A stretch of DNA of 64,000 nucleotides from Aphelenchoides besseyi. Taxonomy: Eukaryota; Nematoda; Chromadorea; Rhabditida; Aphelenchoididae. The stretch's first letter is position 1; each line of letters starts with the position of its first letter. The position numbers and the translations under genes are program-made. Location of the stretch: the NCBI GenBank assembly GCA_024699855.1, contig JAMPIQ010000003.1, forward strand, positions 2,170,001-2,234,000, in the 5' to 3' direction. Shown in pieces: positions 11,896-21,990 of this stretch. Below the pieces are notes generated by a model. It saw only the letters and a program-made list of their open reading frames with translations. It searched no databases and was not told the origin of the DNA.

Positions 11896-13841
11896 TTTAA
11901 CAAACGATCTAAAACGAATCAAAATAAAACCCGAGAACGATCAACACAATTGCGGAACCAAAAAACGAACGCACTGTGAAGAAACCGATTGAGCAAAAAA
12001 TGATTTCGAATTGGCAAATTCTCCGCAAATGTTTTTGTTGAGATCCATCAGCGAAAGTGGGACATCGATTGACAAGTTTGCAGCGAATTCGGTCGCTGAA
12101 ACGCTGTGGGGAGTTCAAAGACGAAAGCGTGTTCGTGTTGTTGACTACTGAGAGATCAATTTTTGAGCCCGTTGACCAAATTTGAGAAGTTTTTGGAATC
12201 TTTTTTTCGTAACGAATTTTTCAGATAAAACGTTGTTTTCAATGTAGGTTCGTTCGATCTTTGAATCGTGGGAGGAAGAACGACATTATAAAAAGGGTCT
12301 TATTCTATTCGTCTGTAAGCTGCTTGAGCTGAGTTGTTTACTTTCCAGTTTTTCTCATAAGTTTGAGTAAACAATGAGCAATCAGTTGATCGGCTTTGTG
12401 TTTGATCTTGATCTTAAACCTTGAGAACAGAGGCTAAACTATAAATATGTGTTCGTTATCTTGCTAATGAAAACTTACGACAAGCTACTTCTGCTCTAGC
12501 GTTTATTTCACCTTAACCTTCTCTCATTTGAATTTGATTTCAGGTGTTCAGCTACGACGAACTGTTGTAGTTTTGAGATGTTTCTGGTGAAAAAGAACGA
12601 AACTGCTCGCGCGAGTTGGATCAAAGGAAATGGTTTGATTAAAACCCTGCTACGTCGCTTCTGGACGTACAAACGCAAATTCTCCAATCGTATAGTTTTC
12701 AAAGCAGGTAAAGTGTATTAATCTGTTGGTTAATTTGGATTCCTAGGATGTTCGTCATATGATGAAATGACCTTGAAGGCAAGAAACTAACACAATACGA
12801 AGGTTGAAGTCGTTTCAATCGGAAACATGCATCTTCGATTTAACCGTTCGTCTATGCATTGAAAACACATGTTCGTTTTGTTACCACTTCTAATAAACTT
12901 CTCAGTGGAATTGTGTTCAAATGAAAATTATTTATCGTATAATTAATTGCAAGCAAAGATCATGAATTGTTAAACGTTTGTCTTGTTTTCGTTCATGACA
13001 ACTTCGATCCGAAGGGCGAACATGTTCGGGTGTTTGGAGACGTTCCGAAGAAAATTTACGTGCCGTTGATTTCGAACAGCCGCCACCACAGATGCACACA
13101 ACGTCTCTGGGATACGTGGAGGCGGCCTTTCGAGCTCATTTCTCTGTTTGGCCCATTGGGCCGAAAACGAACGTGATCGATTGAATGGGCAAAAACAGGG
13201 GGGTTCCCTCACGAAGACCAACGAAATAGATCGACATTTGACGCCGTTGATATGCGGCGGCCAGCGGCGTCTCTCGAATTTTGTTTTGGATCGGCGGTCG
13301 AGAGAAAGTGGATGAGGGGGCGGGAGCGCCATTTCCGCGGAATGTGTTGAGCCGCAGATCAAACGACATGCTGAAGACAACGTCTTCCTTTCGACCCGAG
13401 ACGGCCAAATCAAATCGCTACTTTTGCGTCTTCTTTTCAACGTTTCGGTTTTGCGTCTCGGAATTCATTGAGTTTTTGCTGTGAAAGTCGCAGAATTCAA
13501 CGGTTGCGCGGCAAATCCGCAGCGTCGAGTTTTCAAGATCCAAACGTGAGTTTGCATAGCAGGTGCAAAAAACGGTAAACGTGTGGATGGCAGATGGTTT
13601 TTTCCTTCACAGGTTGAATTTTCATGATCCGCACACATGCAATCGAACGTGATCATGTTGATCTTTCACGGCTTACCGTTTCTTTGCCTTTCAATCGGCG
13701 TGTAATTCGTTTTGCCGTTGAAAAATGTCCGCGCCGAATCGCGCACTGCGTATCGTGCAGTTGGGCGGCTTCGGAAGTTCCGAACAACCTCAAACTCGTC
13801 TTCTTCAGCGCACTCGCTCCAACCGTCGACATACCGAAGAA
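11896..13841. other. Intergenic and upstream region of unc-87
   Basis: About 1.95 kb containing the divergent upstream regions of UPF1 and unc-87. It holds a TATA-like ATTATAAAAAG near 12285 with no convincing gene directly behind it, one small basic open frame (listed separately), and a minus-strand 156-codon frame at 12970-13440 with no family resemblance and no splice partners. Part of 13440-13841 may be 5' leader of unc-87, because the unc-87 frame stays open upstream of the chosen ATG as far as 13725. Confidence 0.4.
12578..12721 (+). CDS. Possible 47-residue basic small protein
   Basis: ATG 12578 opens 47 codons to TAA 12719-12721. The product is strongly basic with aromatic residues (RRFWTYKRKFSNRIVFK). 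A TTTCAG acceptor lies about 35 bases upstream (near 12543) and a TATA-like element about 290 bases upstream. No homologue is recognised and an open frame of this length can arise by chance, so it is listed only as a candidate. Confidence 0.15.
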   Translation: MFLVKKNETARASWIKGNGLIKTLLRRFWTYKRKFSNRIVFKAGKVY

Positions 13842-15671
13842 ATGGCCGATGATGAAGTAACCGAGTCCTACTACGAGGACGAGGAGGAGGGTGACGAGGA
13901 GTTGGAAGAACCCGAGTCCATCGCCGCCGATAAGCCGAAGACCAATGGCGAAGCCAAACCGGCTGCTCCAGCACCAGCGGCAGAGAAAACTGAAGCAAAA
14001 ACTGAAGATAATGCGCCGGTTGTTGATACGAGTGCATCAAAAGATTCCGGATTGTCGGCAACCAAATCGAACTACGACGCGTTGAAGAGCCCAACTCCCG
14101 GTGCCAATTATGCTCCGCCATCGATTCCAAAATCGGTTCTTCGAAAACAAGAACTTTACTCGTCTGGCAAACCATCAACTCAACATTCGAAAGAAAAGTT
14201 GATGCGCTCGGTAGGTACTTGTTCGTAAAACGAAATGATCGCTTATTTTACAGGAAGGTATCATCCCAATTCAAGCAGGAAGCAACAAATTCGCTTCTCA
14301 GAAAGGGTAAGTTCACTAAACTACTTGTAGCGATTAATCAAACTCACTTTTAGACAAACCGGATTTGGTAAGTTTTGTTGGGGCAATTTTGCGTGGATAG
14401 TCAATTATAGGTATGCCACGTGATGTTATCGACAAAGTCAAATCGGAAAATCTCAAGGAAATTACCGACGAAAAGAAGATTGAAGCTTTGAAGGTATGAG
14501 AGTTTGCATTGTAATGGTGATTAATGTGGAAACGTAGGGTTCGACTTGGCTTCAATCCGGTACCAACAAGTTTGCATCACAAAAAGGTAACAGTCTCTCA
14601 TGCAACAGAATAAAAATCGAAATTCAGGTCAAAGTGCTTTTGGTGCTGTTCGTGATGTCAACTATCGTCCGAAGGGAACTGGTGGAGCAAGTGAAGTGCC
14701 TGAAGAAAAAGCTCGTTTGACCGATGGAATTGTTCCATTGCAATCAGGCACAAACAAACTTGCCTCTCAAAAGGGAATGTAAGTGTAGATTGTTGGCATT
14801 TATTGTTATTCATCTGCTTCTTTAGGTCACCAATTGGTGGTGTTCGAATTGTTGACGTTCGCAAAACCATCGATCAAGAACGTGACAGTCAAGGTTTTAT
14901 TCATCTTCAGGTTTGTAATCATCACTTCAACCGAACTACATTTGTTTGCAGATGGGAACTAACCGCTTTGCCAACCAATCTGGAATGACTGGTGAGCTCT
15001 AGCAAGTCTTTACATCCAACATGTTTTTCGTTTTAAGGTTTTGGAATGCCCCGTCACAACATTACGAAATACAAAGACGAAGTTCGTGGCGAAATGCCCC
15101 ACGACGAATCTTCGACTTCACGTCAAACCAGTGGATGGAAGGAGGGAGCCAATCAGGTAGAGTTTTGGATTGAATTAAAATAGTCGTTCTTAAATAAAAT
15201 CAATTTTATTGTCGTTTATTTAGTCGGGTATGACTGGTAAGTTCAAACCTGTCAATGAATTCAAATAAACTCAATTTTAAGGATTTGGTGCATTCCGAAA
15301 CAACACGATCTTTTTGCTCCAAAATCAAGATCAACGATCCCAAGGTATTTTTAATTGTTATTTCATTTCCTAACTGTAACCTTAGGATTGATCCCCTACC
15401 AAATGGGTGTCAACTTGGAATCTCAGGCAGGAAAAACTGCATTTGGCGCGTTTCGTAAAACTTATACTCCGTTTGTCGACGACACACGCCAAGATCTTCC
15501 GTACGAGTTGTCTCGTGATCCATCGGTTCCATTCTGGTCGGGTCAAGAAGATAACTTCGCCAATCAAACAGGTACAATAAACTACACGAATTTTCATCGA
15601 TGCTTTCAGGCATGACCTCTTTCGGCACACCGCGTGATGTTCGAGGCGAATATGTTCGCCGAATGTGGTAG
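13842..15671 (+). CDS. unc-87: UNC-87 calponin-like actin-bundling protein
   Basis: A multi-exon gene from ATG 13842 (MADDEVTESYYED) to TAG 15669-15671. After an acidic, Ala/Pro-rich N-terminal region of roughly 120 residues there are seven calponin-like (CLIK) repeats, for example IQAGSNKFASQKGQTGFGMP, LQSGTNKFASQKGQSAFG, MGTNRFANQSGMTGFGMP and, last, DNFANQTGMTSFGTPRD. Repeat 5 is short (KEGANQSGMTGFGAFR). Seven such repeats and no calponin-homology domain define UNC-87, which bundles and stabilises actin filaments in nematode body-wall muscle. Introns cluster inside the repeats and two exons are only 14 nt (14354-14367) and 13 nt (15224-15236). The frame is open upstream to an ATG at 13725, so a longer isoform is possible. 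Confidence 0.93.
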
Positions 15672-16149
15672 TGCAGCTTCTTATTTTTTTGACTGCCATC
15701 AGTTAAACGACCGAGTTTCTCTTTTTTCTCGTTTCATCAACGACCTTCGATCGTCGAACAAACTTTCAAACTTTTCCCTGACTTTTATATGATGCACATG
15801 AACCGATCGCTTTTTGTTTGTTTGATTATAGCGACTTATGTTGAATTAGATAAAAATAAGCGATTGACTTTGGCGATTCAAAGAAGTTTGTCAATTGAAA
15901 TGATCAGTGAAGAACAACTGAACTTGTCACTTAGATTCCAGTACAATGATAAGTGAACTTAAGGATCTTATGTTTGTTTATAACATTGCAACGTTTCAGC
16001 AATTAGTGATCTGTTTGTGTTTATGTTCCAGTTGTTTCAACGAAAGTGTTTTGACTTCTTTCGTTTACAAATCGAGAATCAGAATCGAAATTGCGAAAGG
16101 AAGCGGTCGTTTTCTTCCAGACGGAGTTTCAAGTAAACAATGAAAGAAA
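15672..16149. other. unc-87 3' region and intergenic DNA
   Basis: AT-rich sequence after the unc-87 stop, ending at the TA target site of the first mariner element. It presumably contains the 3' UTR. No gene, RNA or repeat was recognised. Confidence 0.5.
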
Positions 16150-16151
16150 TA

Positions 16152-16364
16152 CGGGGTGTCCAGCCACAATCGGGCGATTTGAAATGCTTATATCTCAGCT
16201 ATTTCTGAACCGTTTTTTAATGCGGTTTCTTGTTGTTGATGAATTAAACTAAGCGGTTTTGTTTGGCGTCGAGAAAATTTGCAACCTTCAACGGCAAATG
16301 CCGGAAATTTGCATTTTGGCGAAAAGCCGCAAAATTTGACGAAATTTCCCAATGATGAGCATTC
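16152..16364 (+). repeat. Left inverted repeat of mariner copy 1
   Basis: 213 bp, matching in reverse the repeat at 17602-17814 apart from the second base. It ends at GATGAGCATTC. The inner half carries several AAATTTG-type words that could be subterminal transposase sites. Confidence 0.9.
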
Positions 16365-16391
16365 TGGTCGCTCTGTTTTCTCAATTGTTTA

Positions 16392-17580
16392 TCAGTTAAT
16401 TTCAACACTTTTTCCGTTACTCTCAATGACTTTGTGCATTCGTCGTTCAAAATCGTCCACTGCTCTATCAATCATTTCTTGATCCAAATTTGCGAATTCT
16501 CGTTCGATTCGTGCTTCCAAGTCGTCCAAGTTCGCTGGCTCTGTCCGATAAACCCGATCTTTGAGATATCCCCAAAGAAAAAAGTCGCACGGAGTTTAAT
16601 CCGGGCTGTAAGGTGGCCACGGATATGGAGCAACAAAATTGCCTCCACCACGACCCATCCAACGCCCCGGGAACTGATTGTTCAACCAATCACGAACTCG
16701 AAGTGTGAAATGGACTGGGCCCCATCGTGCATAAGCACGACGAGGTCTTGGAGTCTCCAAGATTCGAGAGTGAAGTAGAACCGATCTTGGAGTAGTCGAA
16801 GATACGATTCGCCGTTCACGTTGTCACGCGTGGAAAACGGCCCGACCACTCCCATTTTCCCGATTGCTGCCCAAACAGTCAGTCGAGAAGAATGGAGAGG
16901 GGCTTCTCGGTACCTGAGTTGTGAGATTGCAATCTTGTTGTTGATTGAGACTTGCCAGTTGGGATTCGTATCTGACCAATAACGAAAGTTATTCCGGTTT
17001 ACGGATCCATGAACGGCAAAATGCGCATCGTCCGAAAACATCAGATTCGATAGAAAATCGTGATTGTTGTTGAGAAGTTGCAATTGAGAACGAGCAAAAT
17101 TCACACGAGTAGCCCAATTTCCAGGGTTTAAAGCTTGAAGCAAACGCATCTTGTATGGATGATAACCTTCATTCTGAACAAACACATGATTCAAACATTT
17201 GGACTTGCCGTTAGAATTTGATGAATCGTTGATTTTGACGGCATTCCCTCAAGTCTCGCGAGTGCTCGAACCGATAAATTAGCGTTCTCACGAATCAAAC
17301 GGAAAACTTCGGCTACCGTATCTGGTGTTCTAGCCGTTCTGAAACAAGAGCAATCAAAGATGAAAGGACTGTCAAACCTTTCATCTTCTCGTTGCTTCTT
17401 TTCAACGTTCCTCTGCTCCAAGAATTTCTTAAGCCAAATCGGAAAGCTTGCAGTGTCAGGAACAGGAGCATGTGCACTGAGGTTAAAGTGACGTCGAAAA
17501 GCTCGCTGTACCGTAATCGAACTTTTTGACTTTGCGTATTTGATCACACAAAATGCCTTCTCTTCATTTGACCAACCCAT
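16392..17580 (-). pseudogene. Transposase of mariner copy 1 (nonsense plus frameshift)
   Basis: From ATG 17580 (MGWSNEEKAFCVIKY) to TGA 16392-16394. An N-terminal helix-turn-helix region is followed by a DDE domain with SDDAHFAVHG, VLMHDGA and PCDFFLWGYL. Two short introns are probable: one GT-AG after EDER and one with a GC donor between IHQILT and NEGYHPYK; removing them aligns the frame with the family. The coding sequence is broken in two places: a TAA at 16596-16598 between SPD and TPCDFF, where the family has Leu, and a missing base in the G/C run at 16717-16723 just after HDGA. The stop is shared with the other copy; the indel is private. Confidence 0.85.
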
Positions 17581-17601
17581 TTTTGAGGAAGAAATCGTTT
17601 C

Positions 17602-17814
17602 GAATGCTCATCATTGGGAAATTTCGTCAAATTTTGCGGCTTTTCGCCAAAATGCAAATTTCCGGCATTTGCCGTTGAAGGTTGCAAATTTTCTCGACGC
17701 CAAACAAAACCGCTTAGTTTAATTCATCAACAACAAGAAACCGCATTAAAAAACGGTTCAGAAATAGCTGAGATATAAGCATTTCAAATCGCCCGATTGT
17801 GGCTGGACACCCTG
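17602..17814 (-). repeat. Right inverted repeat of mariner copy 1
   Basis: 213 bp, starting at GAATGCTCATC and ending in GGACACCCTG beside TA. Partner of 16152-16364. Confidence 0.9.
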
Positions 17815-17861
17815 TATTTCTTTTTTGGTTCCCAAGAAGAAGTAAAAAATTTAATGAGATA

Positions 17862-17897
17862 CTAGACCGAAAGGCTGCCGTAGGCGGCCTTTCGGTT
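17862..17897 (-). repeat. Candidate Helitron 3'-terminal hairpin and CTAG end
   Basis: CCGAAAGGCTGCC and GGCGGCCTTTCGG form a stem of about 13 bp with a 3-base loop (one mismatch). On the minus strand this is followed directly by TCTAG and then T. Helitron 3' ends carry a short hairpin just before CTRR and insert between A and T. The spacing here (about one base) is shorter than the usual ten or so. Confidence 0.55.
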
Positions 17898-18001
17898 TAC
17901 TGTATCAAAAAAGCTAATAAAAAATACGATTTAGCGATTGATAACAAAAAATTTAATACAATTAGGTTAAACAAAAGAACATCACCACGAAGAAGATTAG
18001 A

Positions 18002-18947
18002 ATAAGGTTGAGCGTGATTTTTTCACTTTCGCCGGCGAAGCCATTGTTTCGATTAGAATGTAAGTGTATTTTTCGACTTTCTTGATTGTTGCTTCGTCGA
18101 TAATCATAATGCATTCGGCCCGTTCAATTTCAAGCGCAAGCATTTCGTCTAAAACAATCAATTACCGTATTTCTTATATTAAGCGTTTCTTTTAACAGTT
18201 CCCCTTGTTCCCATTCTCTCGCAAAACTATTAGAAAATAAGGAGCCGGACGCCTAGTAAAAGAAATACGGTAAGACTTGTTAAACTGACCTTTTGAGACT
18301 TGAATTGCTCCATGGAAAAGCAACTCTGCATCTACGACCAAATCTTCCAAAAGCTGCTTGTCGTCATCCTCTTCATTGCAGAATCCGAAAGTCAGCTGCA
18401 TTTTCGTTCCACTGTCGTCGCCAATCATCACTGTTTTTTTGTTTTTCTTCCATAGAAGTTGGCATCTCATTCAACAACACCGTTGCGCGACCGGCTAAAG
18501 AAAGCATTAAAACATTGTAATCCGTTCATACCTATTTCGGTATCTCCAATTAAAACTTTTGCTAACTGTCGATAAAACGGTGGCAAATTGAAGGCATTCT
18601 TTGGATGTTGTTGAGCAGATGCTTTGTGGAGAAGTTTGAAACTGCTTTCTTTGGTTATTGTGAATTCGCCTTCTGCCCAAACATTCAGTTCTTTCTTGTC
18701 ATCTTTTCCAGAAAATTTTTTCGACACTTTCAATCCCGAAATAAAAACGCACGAAAACAATCCCTTTTAGGTTTCCAGCTAAACTACTTACGTTTCCAAT
18801 TTTGCAATTCTCATTCACTTTGTTCATTTGGTCCGACCACACGACAAAACGAACGATTGTCGTACCGTTAAGTCCATAGAAACGGAAAAGACGCGAATTC
18901 GGAGTTTTCATGATCGTTGATTTCCCGACAATCTCGACTTCAAGCAT
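18002..18947 (-). CDS. RPA-like OB-fold protein associated with the Helitron
   Basis: Exons on the minus strand: ATG 18947 (MLEVEIVGKSTIMKTPNSRL) to a GTAAGT donor; an exon encoding VSKKFSGKDDKKELNVWAEG and FNLPPFYRQLAKVLIGDTEI; an exon encoding KMQLTFGFCNEEDDDKQLL and LLFHGAIQVSK; and a last exon, 18002-18149, ending in AKVKKSRSTLF and a stop. The pattern of short beta-rich blocks (RFYGLNGTTIVRFVVWSD, LFHGAIQVSKG) fits the OB-fold single-stranded-DNA-binding proteins carried by many animal and plant Helitrons. The first intron would be only 28 bp if spliced as the frame requires, and a poly-A run near 18425-18450 may hide a frameshift. The last intron contains a MITE. A coding exon may precede the chosen ATG, because a CCAG acceptor sits just before it. 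Confidence 0.55.
18162..18273. mobile_element. 112 bp MITE with TTACCGTATTTCTT ends
   Basis: The left end reads TTACCGTATTTCTTATATTAA and the reverse of the right end TTACCGTATTTCTTTTACTAG, so about 14 bases match exactly and further bases match beyond. If the outer TA is the target duplication, the repeat proper starts CCGTATTTC, the arrangement of a Tc1/mariner-type MITE. It sits in the last intron of the RPA-like gene. No coding capacity. Confidence 0.65.
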
Positions 18948-19076
18948 TCTGGAAAAGCAGTTATTTTGAATACGTTAAAACTCACTTGTTGTAGAGCGCT
19001 TTTTTGTTTGCAAATCGCTTTGCCAACCTTCCCAAATCTTAGGCGAAATCTCGCTGATCTTTGTGGATTTCGGCAA

Positions 19077-21990
19077 TCAAGAACTCATTTCGCTGGAATT
19101 TCTTTTGCTAAAAACGAAACCTACTAAGCACTTATATACGTATTTATATAAATACTTAACGCTTTTGACAGACGCACAGATTTCAACATTAATGTGGGTC
19201 GAATACTTCAAACTCAAATACTTATTGTAGGGTACAACCCAACGGTTGTCCAGTTTCACACCTTTTGACGTTTCAAAAGTTCTTCCATTATATCGTCTTT
19301 TGTACTGTGCGTAACTGTCATTACCGACTTCAGTTTTTTCGCGAAATTCTTTTGTAAAGTTTTTACTGCAAATTAGCTTTCCATTCTTTTCTTCCGTGCG
19401 AGAGCGTTTTTTATTGTGTTTACCGCAAAGCCCACGCATCATATGCTGAGTAATGATAAGGTGTAATCTCGGCTCAACGTTTTCATCAGGAATTTCAGCC
19501 AATACCATTTCGTCAATTTCTTCCGATGTACTGATTTTACTCGATTTATCTAAGATCAACAGAATATGTGCAGGAGGCAATCCTTTTTTTTGAAATTCAA
19601 TCACATATGTGTAAGCGAGAACTTTGCCGCAGACTTCTCTTACCTTCAAATTCTTCATCAACTCCTTGAACTTCATGTTAAACACACGATCAATTAAGTC
19701 GGGTTCATCCATTGCTTTATTTCCGGCAACAAATTTCTTCGAACTTCTGGACAATTGGGACTGCATGTGAATGTAATGAACAAACTTGGTTTTCCGAATC
19801 TTCTTACTATAGCCATTGAATCTTGATAACCTTGCTGGCAATGTCTTGGACTTCCTTTAAAACTTGATGGCAATACAAAAGTTTTTCCGACATTCTTTCC
19901 TTTATCATCTGCTATTGTTTTCACATAATCGTGCAAAGTTTGATACTTTTCCGATTTCAGTTCTTTTTGATGAAAACGAATGTAGTTAAGCCTGTCTTGT
20001 TCAACCTTAACATATCCATCAACCACATATTACTGATACAATTTTCCTGCAAGTCGAATGGGATTGAAATTCAACATGCTGAAATGATCATCGTATTCTT
20101 TATTCCAATTAAAAGCGTAAAGCAGAGTTTTCTCATCGTCTTTAATCATTCTTCCGTACAAATCTTTTTTTGAATGCTCGAAGTTCTGTTGATTGAATGC
20201 CAATGAATCAGTCATACGAACAGAAGTCATATAGCGATAGTATTTTGATAATGTAATCTTTCTGTTCATCTTATTTCGCAATTCAATTCCACAACCTCCC
20301 TTTCCAGTTGGGAAGTAAATCGGAAACAACATACTTTCAGCACGTTTCTCAAATTTCGTAATGCTTTTGAACACCTTTCCTCTTTGATGAATGGCCAGTT
20401 TTTCTGCTGGTAATAGTTGATTGTTTGAATCAAGTACAAAGACTGCTGTTACTTCATTGCATTTCGGGATGTTAAAACGTCTTTTGTCAAGATTGTTAAT
20501 ATCAATCAGCAAACGAATTTCCGGTGCTTCTTCTCCTTTTTGTTCGGCTACTTGGTTAACCTCTCGTTCAACTTCAAACATCATTTTGAAACTAAGATAA
20601 TAAGGATTCACTTGGTAACGCGATTGCTCGATAACACGCATAACATTTTCATCACAACCTCTGTTGGCGTTTATTATTCATCCGTTCTTGTATCGGTTCT
20701 TCAGTGTCCAAAATGAACAACTGAGCATAAGAAGGTCTTTCATTTAAATCGGGATGCAATGCCAAATTCACAGTATGATAGATTTGTCCTTGAATTCTAT
20801 AGGCGAACGGCAATGTACTGCGATCCAAATTCTGTGCTTTCATCGATGCAAATGCACTGTTATAGTTCCGTGGACTTTCATGAAACAATTCACTCTCCGA
20901 CTTTTCTGGCGTTTTCTTTTTCAGTTTTGTACGTGTTTTTGTTAAGAGATCATACAACTCAAGCGGATAGTCATTAAATGCATTCTCTAATTCAATTTTG
21001 CCAAAAGAACAACACTTGCTGAACGTTCCTTTCGGTGTATTAGCCACATGTTCTCCTTTGAAAAACTTTGCATTTCAATGTTTACATTCAAGACTCAAAT
21101 CGCCACAGTCAAAATACAGAACATCATCTTCAATAGCTGAACGCGCAACAAAAGATTGTTGCTCGTTTTCCTTGTCGATTAGGCGTTTCAGATTTTGTAG
21201 TTTATTCTTTTAGTTTTCAACTTCACGCCTTTCCGAATCTTCTCGTTGTCTCCTTTTCCTAATCGAATCTCGTTCTTTTCTATCTTACTGTTGTTCTTGC
21301 GTCAAATTCAAACTTTTTTGAGCTCTATCTCGTTCAGCTCTTAAACTTCGATCCAGAGTCAACATAGGACCTTTTCGTTTACGTGGGGTGTTATCTTGAT
21401 TTAACGAATTATCAATAGGATCATTCTGGTTAGCATTCAAAAGTTCATCACGTATAATACGCAAGGCTGATTTTCTCCAGTTGTTGATATCAATCTGACG
21501 GAATTTCAATGAGTGTCCATTTAGCAAACGTTCAGCAAACATGCAAATAGCTGGTCCGCAACTATGGTAATTTTTCTGTTGATAATATTCAAGTTGATTT
21601 ATCAAATTAAACTGCATTTGATTGATATGCAAATAACTCATGACCTGTTTAATGAACTCTTGCTGATTATTACTTAAACTACCACCCATTGAATCGTAAA
21701 AACCACAATTACCTTCAGTATTCACAATTGCTAAAGTCCAATGATTTTCTCGAACAAAAATTGGGAAAAACACTTTGCTCCAAGATTGCTTCAACTCCGG
21801 ACAAAAAATTGATTGCCAATTGTTTTGAATTCCTGTTATCTCACTCCAAACTGCAGTCTGAACAATCATGATCTGAGAATCAATTTTCGACAATTGATGA
21901 ATTAAGTAGCACATAATGATGTCATCGTTTAACCAACTTCCGCGGCCACTAAATTTTGCTAGGCATTCAAGTCATCCTCCATGAGTTGTT
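19077..21990 (-). pseudogene. Helitron Ulp1-Rep open frame, broken
   Basis: The upper part (about 21285-21980) is a Ulp1/C48-type cysteine protease: SWLNDDIIMCYLIHQL, ENHWTLAIVNTEGN with the catalytic His, GFYDSMGG with the acid, and QQKNYHSCGPAICMF with Gln and Cys. The same reading frame then continues through a charged linker into a Cys/His motif and the Helitron Rep domain (TLPFAYRIQGQIYHTVN, CGIELRNKMNRKITLSKYY, SLFITFTCSPNCPE, GLPPAHILLIL, KYLYKYVYKC). In-frame stops lie at 21285-21287, 21210-21212, 21075-21077 and 20030-20032, and frame changes near 20670 and 19830. The first His of the HUH motif is Pro (near 19572). No helicase domain follows. Confidence 0.75.

Larger units (their letters stand above)
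16152..17814 (-). mobile_element. Tc1/mariner-superfamily transposon, copy 1
   Basis: A 1,663 bp element flanked by TA (16150-16151 and 17815-17816). It has 213 bp inverted terminal repeats and one transposase region reading leftward. Termini read CGGGGTGTCC on the left (one base off the CAGGGTGTCC of the other three ends) and GGACACCCTG on the right. It is almost identical to the copy at 31164-32828, differing in length by exactly the two single-base indels described under the transposase. The TA duplication, inverted repeats and DDE-type transposase place it in the IS630/Tc1/mariner superfamily. Joining the flanks rebuilds a palindromic target, AAAGAAATATTTCTTT, centred on TA. Confidence 0.93.
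17862..21990 (-). mobile_element. Decayed Helitron (Ulp1-like, Rep, RPA-like); 5' end uncertain
   Basis: Read on the minus strand, the parts are a Ulp1-like protease domain, a Helitron Rep domain in the same direction, then an RPA-like gene. At the low-coordinate end, a perfect-looking hairpin (17868-17896) is followed at once by TCTAG and a T, which fits the Helitron 3' terminus (hairpin, CTRR, host T) with the end at 17862. The 5' TC end was not located; the upper limit given is where Ulp1 homology fades, and the true element may extend past 22.5 kb. The SF1 helicase domain expected after Rep is missing, so this copy cannot be autonomous. Helitrons transpose by a rolling-circle-like mechanism through the HUH Rep nuclease. 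Confidence 0.75.

Noticed and set aside
12285..12295. ATTATAAAAAG as a histone-type promoter
   Set aside because: No histone or other convincing gene follows; the nearby small frame is too weak to anchor a promoter call.
12970..13440. 156-codon minus-strand open frame
   Set aside because: Composition is not protein-like in any family I know, no acceptor or donor supports it, and it lies in the likely unc-87 upstream region.
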